Assembly (NCBI GenBank): GCA_007695045.1
Contig: REEP01000038.1
Span: 1 to 39,762 of the forward strand
DNA from: Rhodospirillales bacterium
GTDB taxonomy: Bacteria; Pseudomonadota; Alphaproteobacteria; Rhodospirillales; Defluviicoccaceae
Reading direction: 5' to 3'
Length of the DNA: 39,762 nt
The translations under genes were made by a program, and so were the position numbers. Positions 23,129 through 30,728 of the stretch are shown piece by piece. Each line of letters opens with the position of its first letter. Position 1 is the first letter of the stretch. The notes below the pieces were generated by a model. It was not told the origin of the DNA, searched no databases, and saw only the letters and a list, made by a program, of their open reading frames with translations.

Positions 23129-24706
23129 TCAGGCCAACAGCGCCGTGCCGGCGCGCCGGGCATCGCCGGCACCGGACAACTGCCCGTCGGACCCGCGGCA
23201 CGCCACATGCACGCCGCCGAAAAACAAGTTTGGCGCAGGCCAGCGGTCGATTTCCCAAGTGGGCTTCGCACGCGCAAGCGAAGCCACGGCCTCGTCCGGA
23301 AAACCCGGCTCGAGGCTGAGGCGGTTCTCCTCCAGATGCAGGCGCGGGCTTGCCACCGCCCGTTCCGCCGGCATCCCGAACACCAGCAGATTGAGCGCCA
23401 CCTGCAAAATCGCGCTCCTGAGCCGGTTCGAACCACCGGATCCCAGCGCCATCGTGGTTCCGTCATCGGCCAGAACCAGGGTCGGCGCCATCATCGAGCT
23501 CATCCGCGTATTGGTGGGCCAGCTGCCGAGTCCATGAGGATTGATGTCCTCTTCTCCCAACATGTTGTTGAGGATGATGCCAGTCCCCGGCACGACGTAT
23601 CCCGACCCCTCGCCGTTGCTCAAGGACAGGCTGGCCACATTGCCCGCACTGTCGACCACGCTGATGTGGGTGGTGCCCCGCAAGGCGGGCGGCTGGCCCA
23701 GAACCTGCTGCCGATAGCGGGCCAGCAATGCGGGATCAAGCAGGGTGCCGGCAACCGAACCGGCGTCCAAAGCATGCAACCGGCTCTCGACCCGGGCGCG
23801 CTGGGTCAGCGCCAGTGCCCGGACCAGCCGTTCCAGCATCGGCGGCGTGCCGAAGCCCAGCCGACCCAGCTCCGCATCCCGCAGCAGCTCGAGCGCGAAT
23901 GCGATCAGGATGCCGCCGGCGGATGGCGGGGGGTTCAACATGAGACGGCGGTCGAAGGCGGCACGCTCCAGGGGCCGTCGCCGGATCCCCTGGTATGCCG
24001 CGAAGTCGGCCCGGGTCAGATGGCCGCCGCCGGCTTGGCAATCCTCGGCAATGGTACGGGCGATTTCGCCGCGGTAGAACAAATCGTCCCCTTCGATCGC
24101 CAGGATCTCCAAGGTGTCCGCCAGTTCCGGCAGACGGAGCCGGTCGCCTTCCCGGAGCGGCATGCCGGGCGCTTGCGGGCGGGTGTAGTGCCTCCGGATT
24201 CCATCGCGGCTGTCGAGCATGGCGCGGAGCACACCGAAGACGTAGGCCTGCATGGCATCGATGGTGACCCCGTCCCGGGCCAACGTTGCGGCGGGCTCGA
24301 CCACCCGGCGGAGCGGCATGAAGCCAAGGTCGCGATGGATCTCGAACAGGCCCCGGATTGCGCCCGGCGTTGCAACCGAGCCGAGACCGATGTGGAACTG
24401 CTGGGTCGTCGGCCCGAAATCGGCGTCGATCGCGAAGAAGTCTTCGGCTCCATCTTGCCGGCGGTGCAGGGGCGTCTGCACGAAAAAGTCATAGGCCACA
24501 GTCCGCCCCTGAAGGCGACCGGTCACCGGTCGTGCCAACAGAAAACCGCCGCCTCCTAGCGACGCCAGCATCGGCTCGGCAACGGTGGCCGCACACATCG
24601 CCGCCAGCGCCGCATCGAAGGCATTGCCGCCGTCGGCCAGCACGGCTCGGGCAGCCCGTGCGGTTTCCGCATGGCCGCACGCCACCACACCATTGCTGGC
24701 CATCAT
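23129..24706 (-). CDS. Cytosolic gamma-glutamyltransferase-like Ntn hydrolase
   Basis: A 525-residue member of the gamma-glutamyltransferase family with no signal peptide: it opens MMASNGVVACGHAETARAAR, directly in the fold. The autocleavage site and nucleophile are retained as LRGTTHISVVD (Thr345), together with SGYVVPGTGIILNNMLGEED and LALGSGGSNRLRSA-type motifs of the small subunit. The usual gamma-glutamyl-binding segment D-x-R-E-x-A-P is replaced by AYDFFVQTPLHRR (71-83), so the key arginine is not in its normal place. It may thus act on another amide substrate. The first protein of the family in this window (2792-4657) keeps that arginine and is secreted. purU follows 32 bp downstream. 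Confidence 0.87.
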   Translation of the reverse strand: MMASNGVVACGHAETARAARAVLADGGNAFDAALAAMCAATVAEPMLASLGGGGFLLARPVTGRLQGRTVAYDFFVQTPLHRRQDGAEDFFAIDADFGPTTQQFHIGLGSVATPGAIRGLFEIHRDLGFMPLRRVVEPAATLARDGVTIDAMQAYVFGVLRAMLDSRDGIRRHYTRPQAPGMPLREGDRLRLPELADTLEILAIEGDDLFYRGEIARTIAEDCQAGGGHLTRADFAAYQGIRRRPLERAAFDRRLMLNPPPSAGGILIAFALELLRDAELGRLGFGTPPMLERLVRALALTQRARVESRLHALDAGSVAGTLLDPALLARYRQQVLGQPPALRGTTHISVVDSAGNVASLSLSNGEGSGYVVPGTGIILNNMLGEEDINPHGLGSWPTNTRMSSMMAPTLVLADDGTTMALGSGGSNRLRSAILQVALNLLVFGMPAERAVASPRLHLEENRLSLEPGFPDEAVASLARAKPTWEIDRWPAPNLFFGGVHVACRGSDGQLSGAGDARRAGTALLA

Positions 24707-25002
24707 GCCGTCTTCCTTCAGAAAAGCCTCGAGAATGCCGGCTAACGGCTGCCCGGCCGGAAGTCAATTGCCGTGGGTGGTGCTCCCGACGAAATCTCGC
24801 CCGACGCCTTCGCCATCGCCATGCCGTTGTGCGACGCTTTTCTTAACAGCGTCGACTGGCCCCGCTGCAACACTACCAAGGCAGCCGTCAATGCGGGCCT
24901 TCCCGTGATCGGCGTCGACGGCTGGGGTGCGCGCGGCCGGCCTACCACGATCAGGCATGCATCGTTGCCCTCGAAGCCTTCCTCGCGGAGGCCGCTGAGG
25001 GC
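24707..25002. other. 296-bp spacer with plus-strand coding-like fragments
   Basis: This lies between tatC (ends 25003) and the GGT-like gene (starts 24706), both on the minus strand. On the plus strand a GTG at 24773 opens PDEISPDAFAIAMPLCDAFL, continuing to GLPVIGVDGWG. From about 24930 the neighbouring frame continues plausibly as RPAYHDQACIVALEAFLAEAA to a TGA near 25012, inside the tatC 3' end. Together they look like a short gene broken by one frameshift, but no family is recognised and chance is possible. No terminator or promoter was convincing. Confidence 0.2.
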
Positions 25003-25803
25003 TCACTCCGCCGGTGATTCGGCGGCCGCGGCCTGTTCCCGGGTGCGCTGGCGTTCGATCAGGCGGACGGCATAGATTGACACCTCGTAGAGCAGGATGG
25101 TGGGAATGGCGAGGCCGATCTGGCTGATGACGTCGGGCGGGGTCAGGATCGCTGCGGCCACGAACGCCAGCACGATGGCGTAGCGGCGCTGCCGGCGCAT
25201 GCCGTCCGAACTGATCATGCCGACCCGGGCGAGCAGCGTGCTGGCCACCGGCAGCAGGAAGCACAGTCCGAACGCGAAGATCAGGCGCATCACCAGGGTG
25301 AGGTACTCGCCCACCTTGGCCTCCAGCTGGATCGGCAGGGCGCCTGAGTCCGGTCCCGACTCGAAACTCAGAAAAAACTCCCAAGCCACCGGAAAGATCA
25401 CATAGTAGGCGAAGGCACCACCGATGAAAAAGAGGACCGGGGTGGCGATCAGGAATGGCAAAAAAGCGCGCTTTTCTTGCCGGTACAGACCCGGAGCAAC
25501 AAACAGCCAGATTTGGATAGCGATCACGGGAAACCCGAGAAATATGGCGGTAAAGAATGCCACCTTGACGTAAGTGAAGAACGCTTCGGTCAAGGCGGTG
25601 TAGATCATCCGGCGCTCACCCCCGGCCTCGGCCGTGATGTCGGCGAGCGGCCGAACCAGAAAAGCATAGATATCGTCAGCGATGAAGTAACAGCCGACGA
25701 ACAGCACCAGAATGGCGATCAGGCTGTAGAGCAGGCGCTGGCGCAACTCCACCAAATGGTCGAGCAGCGGCATTTTGGTGTCGGAGAGATCGGACTCGGC
25801 CAC
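25003..25803 (-). CDS. tatC: Sec-independent protein translocase subunit TatC
   Basis: A 266-residue six-helix inner-membrane protein, the receptor core of the twin-arginine translocase that exports folded proteins. It opens MPLLDHLVELRQRLL after a short lead and shows the family regions PLADITAEAGGERRMIYTALTE-like loop (about 55-75), FVAPGLYRQEKRAFLPF, GAFAYYVIFPVAWEFFLSF, FGLCFLLPVASTLLARVG and ILTPPDVISQIGLAIP. The GTG at 25803 is preferred: it lies 16 bp after the tatB stop and gives VAESDLSDTKMPLLDHLVEL, a normal alphaproteobacterial start. It is the last gene of the long dgt-tatC run. Confidence 0.95.
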   Translation of the reverse strand: MAESDLSDTKMPLLDHLVELRQRLLYSLIAILVLFVGCYFIADDIYAFLVRPLADITAEAGGERRMIYTALTEAFFTYVKVAFFTAIFLGFPVIAIQIWLFVAPGLYRQEKRAFLPFLIATPVLFFIGGAFAYYVIFPVAWEFFLSFESGPDSGALPIQLEAKVGEYLTLVMRLIFAFGLCFLLPVASTLLARVGMISSDGMRRQRRYAIVLAFVAAAILTPPDVISQIGLAIPTILLYEVSIYAVRLIERQRTREQAAAAESPAE

Positions 25804-25819
25804 GATGTCGCGCCGCTCC

Positions 25820-26317
25820 TCAGCCCTGGCGGCCGCTGTGATCGGCCGCGCGGTCCTCCGCCGGCGCCGACTCTTCCGGGCGTGCCCCGCGTTCGGGATC
25901 AACCGCACCGCGTGCCGCTTCGTCCACAGCCGCGCTTTCGGCCTTCGAAACGGCAGGTTCAGGCGCCCGACGTGGCGGGCGCAAGTCCTCTCCCTTGCCG
26001 GCGAGCCGGTCCTGAATTTTGCGATTGAACTCGCGCGGGTCGAAGTCCTCGGTGAGTTCCCCGGACGGATCGATCGTCTTTTTCAGGGCCTCGCCATAAT
26101 CGAGCGATCCTGCCTTGCCCACCTGCTTGCGCAGGTCGTCCAACTCCGCCTCCCGCACCATCTCGTCGAAGCCGCTCTGGAATTCGCGGGCCAAGCCGCG
26201 CGCCTTGCGCACGACCACCGACACGGCGCGCAAGGCCTTGGGCAGATCCTTGGGTCCGATGACGATGAGGGCCAGGATGGTGATGACGAACAGTTCGGGC
26301 CAGCCGAGGTCGAGCAT
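25820..26317 (-). CDS. tatB: Sec-independent protein translocase subunit TatB
   Basis: A 165-residue TatB with one N-terminal transmembrane helix (MLDLGWPELFVITILALIVI), the conserved GPKDLPKALR hinge and a long amphipathic helix (REFQSGFDEMVREAELDDL). The C-terminal half is a disordered Pro/Ala/Glu-rich tail, as usual. TatB forms the twin-arginine signal receptor with TatC. The ATG at 26317 starts the family match; the frame open upstream overlaps tatA and is ignored. It starts 22 bp after tatA. Confidence 0.95.
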   Translation of the reverse strand: MLDLGWPELFVITILALIVIGPKDLPKALRAVSVVVRKARGLAREFQSGFDEMVREAELDDLRKQVGKAGSLDYGEALKKTIDPSGELTEDFDPREFNRKIQDRLAGKGEDLRPPRRAPEPAVSKAESAAVDEAARGAVDPERGARPEESAPAEDRAADHSGRQG

Positions 26318-26339
26318 GGGAGCGCCGCGGGGCGACGGG

Positions 26340-26597
26340 TCAGGATTTGGCCGCCTGATCCCGCTCCCGAACCGTGGTGTCGAGGTTCTGGTCGGCGCCG
26401 GCACGCAGCGCCTTGGGCTCGTCGGCAGCGGCTGCGTTGTCGGCCGACGCGCCCTCCTCCTCCCGCATGCTCTTCCTGAACGACTTCAGACCCTTGCCGA
26501 CATCGCCCATGATCTGGGAGATCTTGCCCTTGCCGCCGAACAGAATGAGCACGACCACCAGAACGATGAGCCAGTGCCAGAAGCTGAAGGTACCCAT
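26340..26597 (-). CDS. tatA: Sec-independent protein translocase subunit TatA
   Basis: An 85-residue TatA, which oligomerises to form the transport path of the Tat system. The start is [20 protein letters not shown], a single membrane helix, followed by the [20 protein letters not shown] hinge and amphipathic helix, then a short acidic/Ala-rich tail. The ATG at 26597 is used; upstream codons of the frame lack family character. It lies 93 bp downstream of scpB, the largest gap in the dgt-tatC run apart from none other above 25 bp, so a separate tat promoter in that gap is possible. Confidence 0.95.
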   Translation of the reverse strand: MGTFSFWHWLIVLVVVLILFGGKGKISQIMGDVGKGLKSFRKSMREEEGASADNAAAADEPKALRAGADQNLDTTVRERDQAAKS

Positions 26598-26690
26598 CAA
26601 CAGGTTCTCATAGACGGTTGAAACAATCCCGATGAGGCGATCATGGCAGAAAGCCCGCAAGGCCGCAATGCAAGCCCGGGCGGCGGCCGG

Positions 26691-27293
26691 TCACGGCGAT
26701 CCCTGGTCCAGACAGCCATCCTCGTCCCCTTCCCGGCCCTCGCCATACACCTGAATCGCGGGACGCGCATCCAGGAGCCCTGCCGCCTTGAGGTCGTCCA
26801 CGCCGGGGAGTTCGTCAAGCCCGGCGAGACCGAAATGGTCCAGGAAGGCCGTGGTGGTCGCCCAGGTAACCGGCCGGCCGGGCACCGCCCGCCGCCCCTT
26901 GGGCCGGATCCAGCCGAGATCGAACAACGTGTCGAGCGTGCCGCGGCTGAGATGGACGCCGCGAATGGTCTCGATCTCGGCGCGGGTCACCGGTTGATGG
27001 TAGGCGATGATGGCGAGGGTCTCCAGCGCGGCGCGGGAGAGCCGCCGCTGCACCTGCTTCTCTTCGGTCATCAACGCCGCCAAGTCGGAGGCCGTGCGAA
27101 ACGCAACGGCATCGCCGATCCGTACCAGGTTGACCCCGCGGTCGCGATATGCGGCTTCCAGGTCCGACACCACGGCCGCCACGTCGGCACCTTCCGGCAG
27201 CCGCTGTGACAGGGCTTTCAGGCTCACGGGTTCCGCCGAGGCGAACAGGATGGCCTCGGCCAGCCGGCAATGCAGCGGGTCCACCGGGCTCAA
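26691..27293 (-). CDS. scpB: Segregation and condensation protein B
   Basis: A 200-residue ScpB, the tandem winged-helix partner that binds ScpA and Smc to condense and segregate the chromosome. Family features are LAEAILFASAEPVSLKAL at the start, ETLAIIAYHQPVTRAEIE in the middle and RGTLDTLFDLGWIRPKGRR, then RPVTWATTTAFLDHFGL. The start is a TTG at 27293 that overlaps the scpA stop in TTGA; a GTG at 27284 is an alternative. Either makes translation coupled to scpA. The last about 25 residues (EGREGDEDG) are acidic and variable. Confidence 0.93.
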   Translation of the reverse strand: MSPVDPLHCRLAEAILFASAEPVSLKALSQRLPEGADVAAVVSDLEAAYRDRGVNLVRIGDAVAFRTASDLAALMTEEKQVQRRLSRAALETLAIIAYHQPVTRAEIETIRGVHLSRGTLDTLFDLGWIRPKGRRAVPGRPVTWATTTAFLDHFGLAGLDELPGVDDLKAAGLLDARPAIQVYGEGREGDEDGCLDQGSP

Positions 27294-28096
27294 CCGGCGT
27301 CGCCGGCGGCGGGCGGGGCCGGCGCCAGGTGGATCGGCCCGAACGGCCTCGACTGAGAGAGCCGGAGCCTCCCGTCGCGAACCAGTTCAAGGCTTGCCGC
27401 GAACGTGGCCGCCAGGGTGGCGCGAGCCTTGAGCCGCCCTTGCTGCAGGCCTTCGACCGTGCCGGGCGGCAGGAACGCGCGCAGTTCCGCCCATCCGGGT
27501 GTGGCGCCCAACAACCGCTCAAGGCGTTCGAGTGCGGCCGCGACGGTGTCCAGGTCCGAAGGCGCGATGCGCAACTGCTGCGGCGTTTGGCGGACTAGAT
27601 GGGCTGCGTACGCCCGCATCAGGTCGCTCAGCTCGGCACGGACCACCGCCACCGTGGTGGTCGCCACCGCTTCGGGCGCCCCCCGCGCGAACACCTCCCG
27701 CCCGAGCCGGGGCCGTGCCGCCAAGCGATCGGCCACGGCGCGCAGCGCCTCCAGCCGCTGCAACTGAAACGCGAGGGCGGAGGCCAGGGTCTCGCCCGAG
27801 GGCTCGTCCGGCGCGGGCGGCTCCGGCAATAGCAGGCGTGACTTCAGAAACGCCAACCACGCCGCCATCACCAAGTACTCGGCGGCCAGATCCAGACTGG
27901 CGCGCCGCGCCTCGCCCACAAAAGCGAGATACTGGTCGGCCAGGGCCAGGATTGAGACCTGCTTGAGGTCCACCTTCTGCTGACGGGCCAGCGCCAGCAG
28001 AAGGTCGAGCGGCCCCTCGAAGCCTTCCACGTCAACGACGAAGGCCGCGCCTGTCTCCGCCGGCAGCGGGGCCGGTGTCGCGCCGGACGTGCTCAC
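27290..28096 (-). CDS. scpA: Segregation and condensation protein A
   Basis: A 268-residue kleisin subunit bridging the Smc heads. The N-terminal kleisin segment reads VEGFEGPLDLLLALARQQKV, then DLAAEYLVMAAWLAFLKSRLLLP; the C-terminal winged helix (about 205-255) ends in the Smc-head-binding region (FAASLELVRDGRLRLSQ). The GTG start at 28096 overlaps the stop of the upstream M50 protease gene in GTGA, and its own stop overlaps the scpB start, so three successive genes look translationally coupled. Confidence 0.94.
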   Translation of the reverse strand: MSTSGATPAPLPAETGAAFVVDVEGFEGPLDLLLALARQQKVDLKQVSILALADQYLAFVGEARRASLDLAAEYLVMAAWLAFLKSRLLLPEPPAPDEPSGETLASALAFQLQRLEALRAVADRLAARPRLGREVFARGAPEAVATTTVAVVRAELSDLMRAYAAHLVRQTPQQLRIAPSDLDTVAAALERLERLLGATPGWAELRAFLPPGTVEGLQQGRLKARATLAATFAASLELVRDGRLRLSQSRPFGPIHLAPAPPAAGDAG

Positions 28097-28779
28097 TGGA
28101 CCCCCACCAAAGCCAGGATCACCGTGCTGATCTCCCGAGCCGGGAGCAGCACCAAGGTACCGAACACGTTCAAGTCGACGCCGGCCTGCGCTCCCACGAA
28201 CGGCAGCAGAAAGATCCCGCCGATGATGATGGCGAATCCGTAGGGTTCCAGTCGCGCCAACGGCAGTGCCAGCGCGCGCGGCAGCAAACCCACGGCGACC
28301 CGTCCGCCGTCCAGGGGCGGCACCGGCAGCATGTTGAACACCGCGAGCAGCACGTTGATCCAGACCATGTTATAGAGGTTGAAGATCAGCCATTGGCCGA
28401 ACATCTCCGGCGCCAACGTCGCCAGCGGGATTGCCGAGGCGGCCGCCACAGCGAGGATCAGGTTGGTTCCCGGGCCGGCCAGGGCGACCCACACCATGTC
28501 CCGGCGAGGATGGCGCAGGCGGGAGAAATTCACCGGCACCGGCTTGGCATAGCCGAACATCATCCGCCCGCCGGACAGCAGAAGCAGCAGCGCGGGCAGA
28601 AGGATCGTGCCGAAGCCGTCGATATGCCGGAAGGGGTTGAATGTGACCCGGCCCTGGCGGAAGGCGGTGTCATCGCCCAGGCGATGGGCCACCCAGCCGT
28701 GCGCCGCCTCATGGAAGGTGATGGCCACCAGAACGGGAATCGCCCATACCGATACCTGGAACAGGATTTCACTGAGCAT
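28093..28779 (-). CDS. Site-2 protease family (M50) intramembrane metalloprotease
   Basis: A 228-residue polytopic membrane protein of the M50 family. The zinc site is ITFHEAAHGWVAHRLGD (HExxH, about residues 21-25) in a membrane segment; the second motif is NMLPVPPLDGGRVAVGLLP, whose aspartate completes the metal site. NPFRHIDGFGTILLPALLLL is typical of the small YwhC-like branch without PDZ domains. Such enzymes usually cut membrane-bound regulators, but the substrate is unknown. The ATG at 28779 lies inside the nagZ 3' end (11-nt overlap) and its stop overlaps scpA. In most alphaproteobacterial versions of this cluster that I know, nagZ is followed directly by scpA, so this gene is an added member. 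Confidence 0.9.
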   Translation of the reverse strand: MLSEILFQVSVWAIPVLVAITFHEAAHGWVAHRLGDDTAFRQGRVTFNPFRHIDGFGTILLPALLLLLSGGRMMFGYAKPVPVNFSRLRHPRRDMVWVALAGPGTNLILAVAAASAIPLATLAPEMFGQWLIFNLYNMVWINVLLAVFNMLPVPPLDGGRVAVGLLPRALALPLARLEPYGFAIIIGGIFLLPFVGAQAGVDLNVFGTLVLLPAREISTVILALVGVQ

Positions 28780-29869
28780 TGTTGTTCGTTTCCATCGTTT
28801 CAATCGGCACCGCCGCCGATACGCCGGGCGCCGTTGGCATGCGGCTCAACAGGACATCGAGGCGAGCCAGGGCCGTATCCCGATCGAACGGACGCTGAGA
28901 GTGCCGCATGGAAGGCAGCAGGGCCGCGGCCCGGTCCAGGCGCTGCTGCGACCGGCGAATCAGCGGCAGGCAGCCGGTCGCGGCCGCTTCCATCTCCGCC
29001 AGGACGCCGTCGCAGTGCAGAACGAGATCGCAGCCGGCGGCCAGGGCCGCGCCGACCCGTTCCGCCATCGGCCCGCCCAAGGCCCCCATGCACACATCGT
29101 CGGAAATCAAAACGCCATCGAACCCGATGGCCCGGCGAATCACGCCGTCGATCACCGAAGGGGATGTGGTGGCGGGGGCCGATGGATCAAGCGCCGCATA
29201 CACCACGTGCGCCGTCATCGCCCACGGCATCGCGGCCAGCGCCCGGAACGGCACCCAATCCATCCGCTCCAGGTCGTCACGGCTCGCCGCCACCACGGGC
29301 AGGCCGGCATGGCTGTCGACGGTGGCACGGCCATGCCCCGGGATGTGCTTGATCACCGGCAGCACGCGGCCGGCCAGCAACCCCTCGCACCAAGCCCGGC
29401 CCAACAGCGCGGCCCGCTCCGGGGTATCGCCGGCAGCGCGATCGCCGATCACCGCGTGCGCACCCGGTTGCGGCACATCCAGCACCGGCGCGCAATCCAC
29501 GCTGATGCCCAGGGCGGCCAAGTCGTCCGCCAGTAACCGGGCATTGAGCCATGCCGCCTCCATCCCGGCCGCCGCATCCACCCGCGCCAGCTCGGCAAAA
29601 CGCAGAGCCGGCGGCGAGGCGCGCCAGTTCGGCGGGCGCAGGCGGGCGACCCGCCCGCCTTCCTGATCGATCAGAACCGGCGCGTCCGGCCGCCGCACGC
29701 TGCTGCGCAGGGCCTGCACCAGGGCCCGCACCTGGTCGGGCTCGACACAGTTGCGGGCGAACAGAATGAATCCGAAGGGATTCGCATCGGCGAAGAACCG
29801 CCGTTCATCGGCGGTGAGTTCCGGCCCGCTGCAGCCGAACACGATCGCCCGCGGCGGCCCTGCCGACAT
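28769..29869 (-). CDS. nagZ: Beta-N-acetylhexosaminidase (peptidoglycan recycling)
   Basis: A 366-residue glycoside hydrolase family 3 enzyme of the NagZ type, which removes GlcNAc from anhydro-muropeptides in the cytosol. The family signature KHIPGHGRATVDSH (174-187) contains the mobile His-Asp acid/base loop, and the nucleophile Asp257 lies in VLISDDVCMGAL. LIDQEGGRVARLRPP is another conserved stretch. No signal peptide is present, as expected. The ATG at 29869 follows the SPOR-protein stop (29871-29873) by one base. Length is near the family norm, with an extra tail after the barrel. Confidence 0.94.
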   Translation of the reverse strand: MSAGPPRAIVFGCSGPELTADERRFFADANPFGFILFARNCVEPDQVRALVQALRSSVRRPDAPVLIDQEGGRVARLRPPNWRASPPALRFAELARVDAAAGMEAAWLNARLLADDLAALGISVDCAPVLDVPQPGAHAVIGDRAAGDTPERAALLGRAWCEGLLAGRVLPVIKHIPGHGRATVDSHAGLPVVAASRDDLERMDWVPFRALAAMPWAMTAHVVYAALDPSAPATTSPSVIDGVIRRAIGFDGVLISDDVCMGALGGPMAERVGAALAAGCDLVLHCDGVLAEMEAAATGCLPLIRRSQQRLDRAAALLPSMRHSQRPFDRDTALARLDVLLSRMPTAPGVSAAVPIETMETNNNAQ

Positions 29870-29870
29870 C

Positions 29871-30728
29871 TCAGCCGCCGCTCACGACCATGCAGCCGAC
29901 GTTGCGCTCGGCCAGGGCCGCACACAGGCGGCGTGCTTGTTGGGCATCGCGCAGAGGGCCCGCCCTGAGCCGATAGAAAACACCGCGATCGGCCACCTCG
30001 GCCGAGGAATAATCGGGCGAAAGCGGACCCAGAAGGTCACCATGGCGGCGGCTGAGACGGCGCCACTCCGCTTCCGCGTCGGCACGGCTGCGCACGGAAG
30101 CCAGTTGCACCCGATACGACCCGCCCGCTGACGGCATCAGCAACGCCTGTGCCGCCTCGGCTTCCGGCGACAACTGCTCGGGCTCCGCAAGAGCGGTATC
30201 CGCCGGCGGGGGCGCAGGCGGCGCATCGATGCCGCGCTCCGGATCGCCTGCCGCCGGCTCCGTGCCGTCCTCCAGGGCATCCCATGGGACCGACAACCCT
30301 TCGCCGAACGGGTCGGCACCCGCCTCCGTTTCGGGTGACGCCTCGGGGCCGGCGCCGGGAGCCGGCGGCTCGGCAGGAACAGGCGGCGGCAACGGCTCCT
30401 CCGGTTCCGGCAGCAACCGTTCCACCGGCACTTCGTCCACGTGGTCGCCAAGCCGGCGATAGACCAGCTTGTCGCGGTGGGCCACCACCATGCCGCCCGG
30501 ATCTTCGGGGCGGACCTTCAAAGGTGCCTCATCGGCCCGGATCACGGGCACCTCGGTGTCCCGGATCGAGGCGTCGTCGCTGCCGGAGCCGAGCCACAGC
30601 GCAAGGATGAGGGCAGCACCCCCCGCCATCGCCAGAGCCATCCAGCGCAGCCTGAGCCGGAACAGGCCGCCGCGCTGCGGTTCACTCGATTCAACGGAAC
30701 GATCCTCGGTGCCGGGATGCAGCGCCAT
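29871..30728 (-). CDS. SPOR-domain inner-membrane protein
   Basis: A 285-residue protein with a short cytoplasmic N-terminus, one membrane helix (about 30-48), a long Pro/Ala/Glu-rich periplasmic linker (about 90-200) and a C-terminal SPOR domain (about 208-285, YRVQLASVRSRADAEAEWRR and VFYRLRAGPLRDAQQARRLC). SPOR domains bind glycan strands stripped of stem peptides at the division site, so a septal role is likely. The ATG at 30728 overlaps the argS stop as TGATG, and nagZ follows after one base, which suits a wall-remodelling link. The exact cellular role is not shown by sequence. Confidence 0.9.
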   Translation of the reverse strand: MALHPGTEDRSVESSEPQRGGLFRLRLRWMALAMAGGAALILALWLGSGSDDASIRDTEVPVIRADEAPLKVRPEDPGGMVVAHRDKLVYRRLGDHVDEVPVERLLPEPEEPLPPPVPAEPPAPGAGPEASPETEAGADPFGEGLSVPWDALEDGTEPAAGDPERGIDAPPAPPPADTALAEPEQLSPEAEAAQALLMPSAGGSYRVQLASVRSRADAEAEWRRLSRRHGDLLGPLSPDYSSAEVADRGVFYRLRAGPLRDAQQARRLCAALAERNVGCMVVSGG

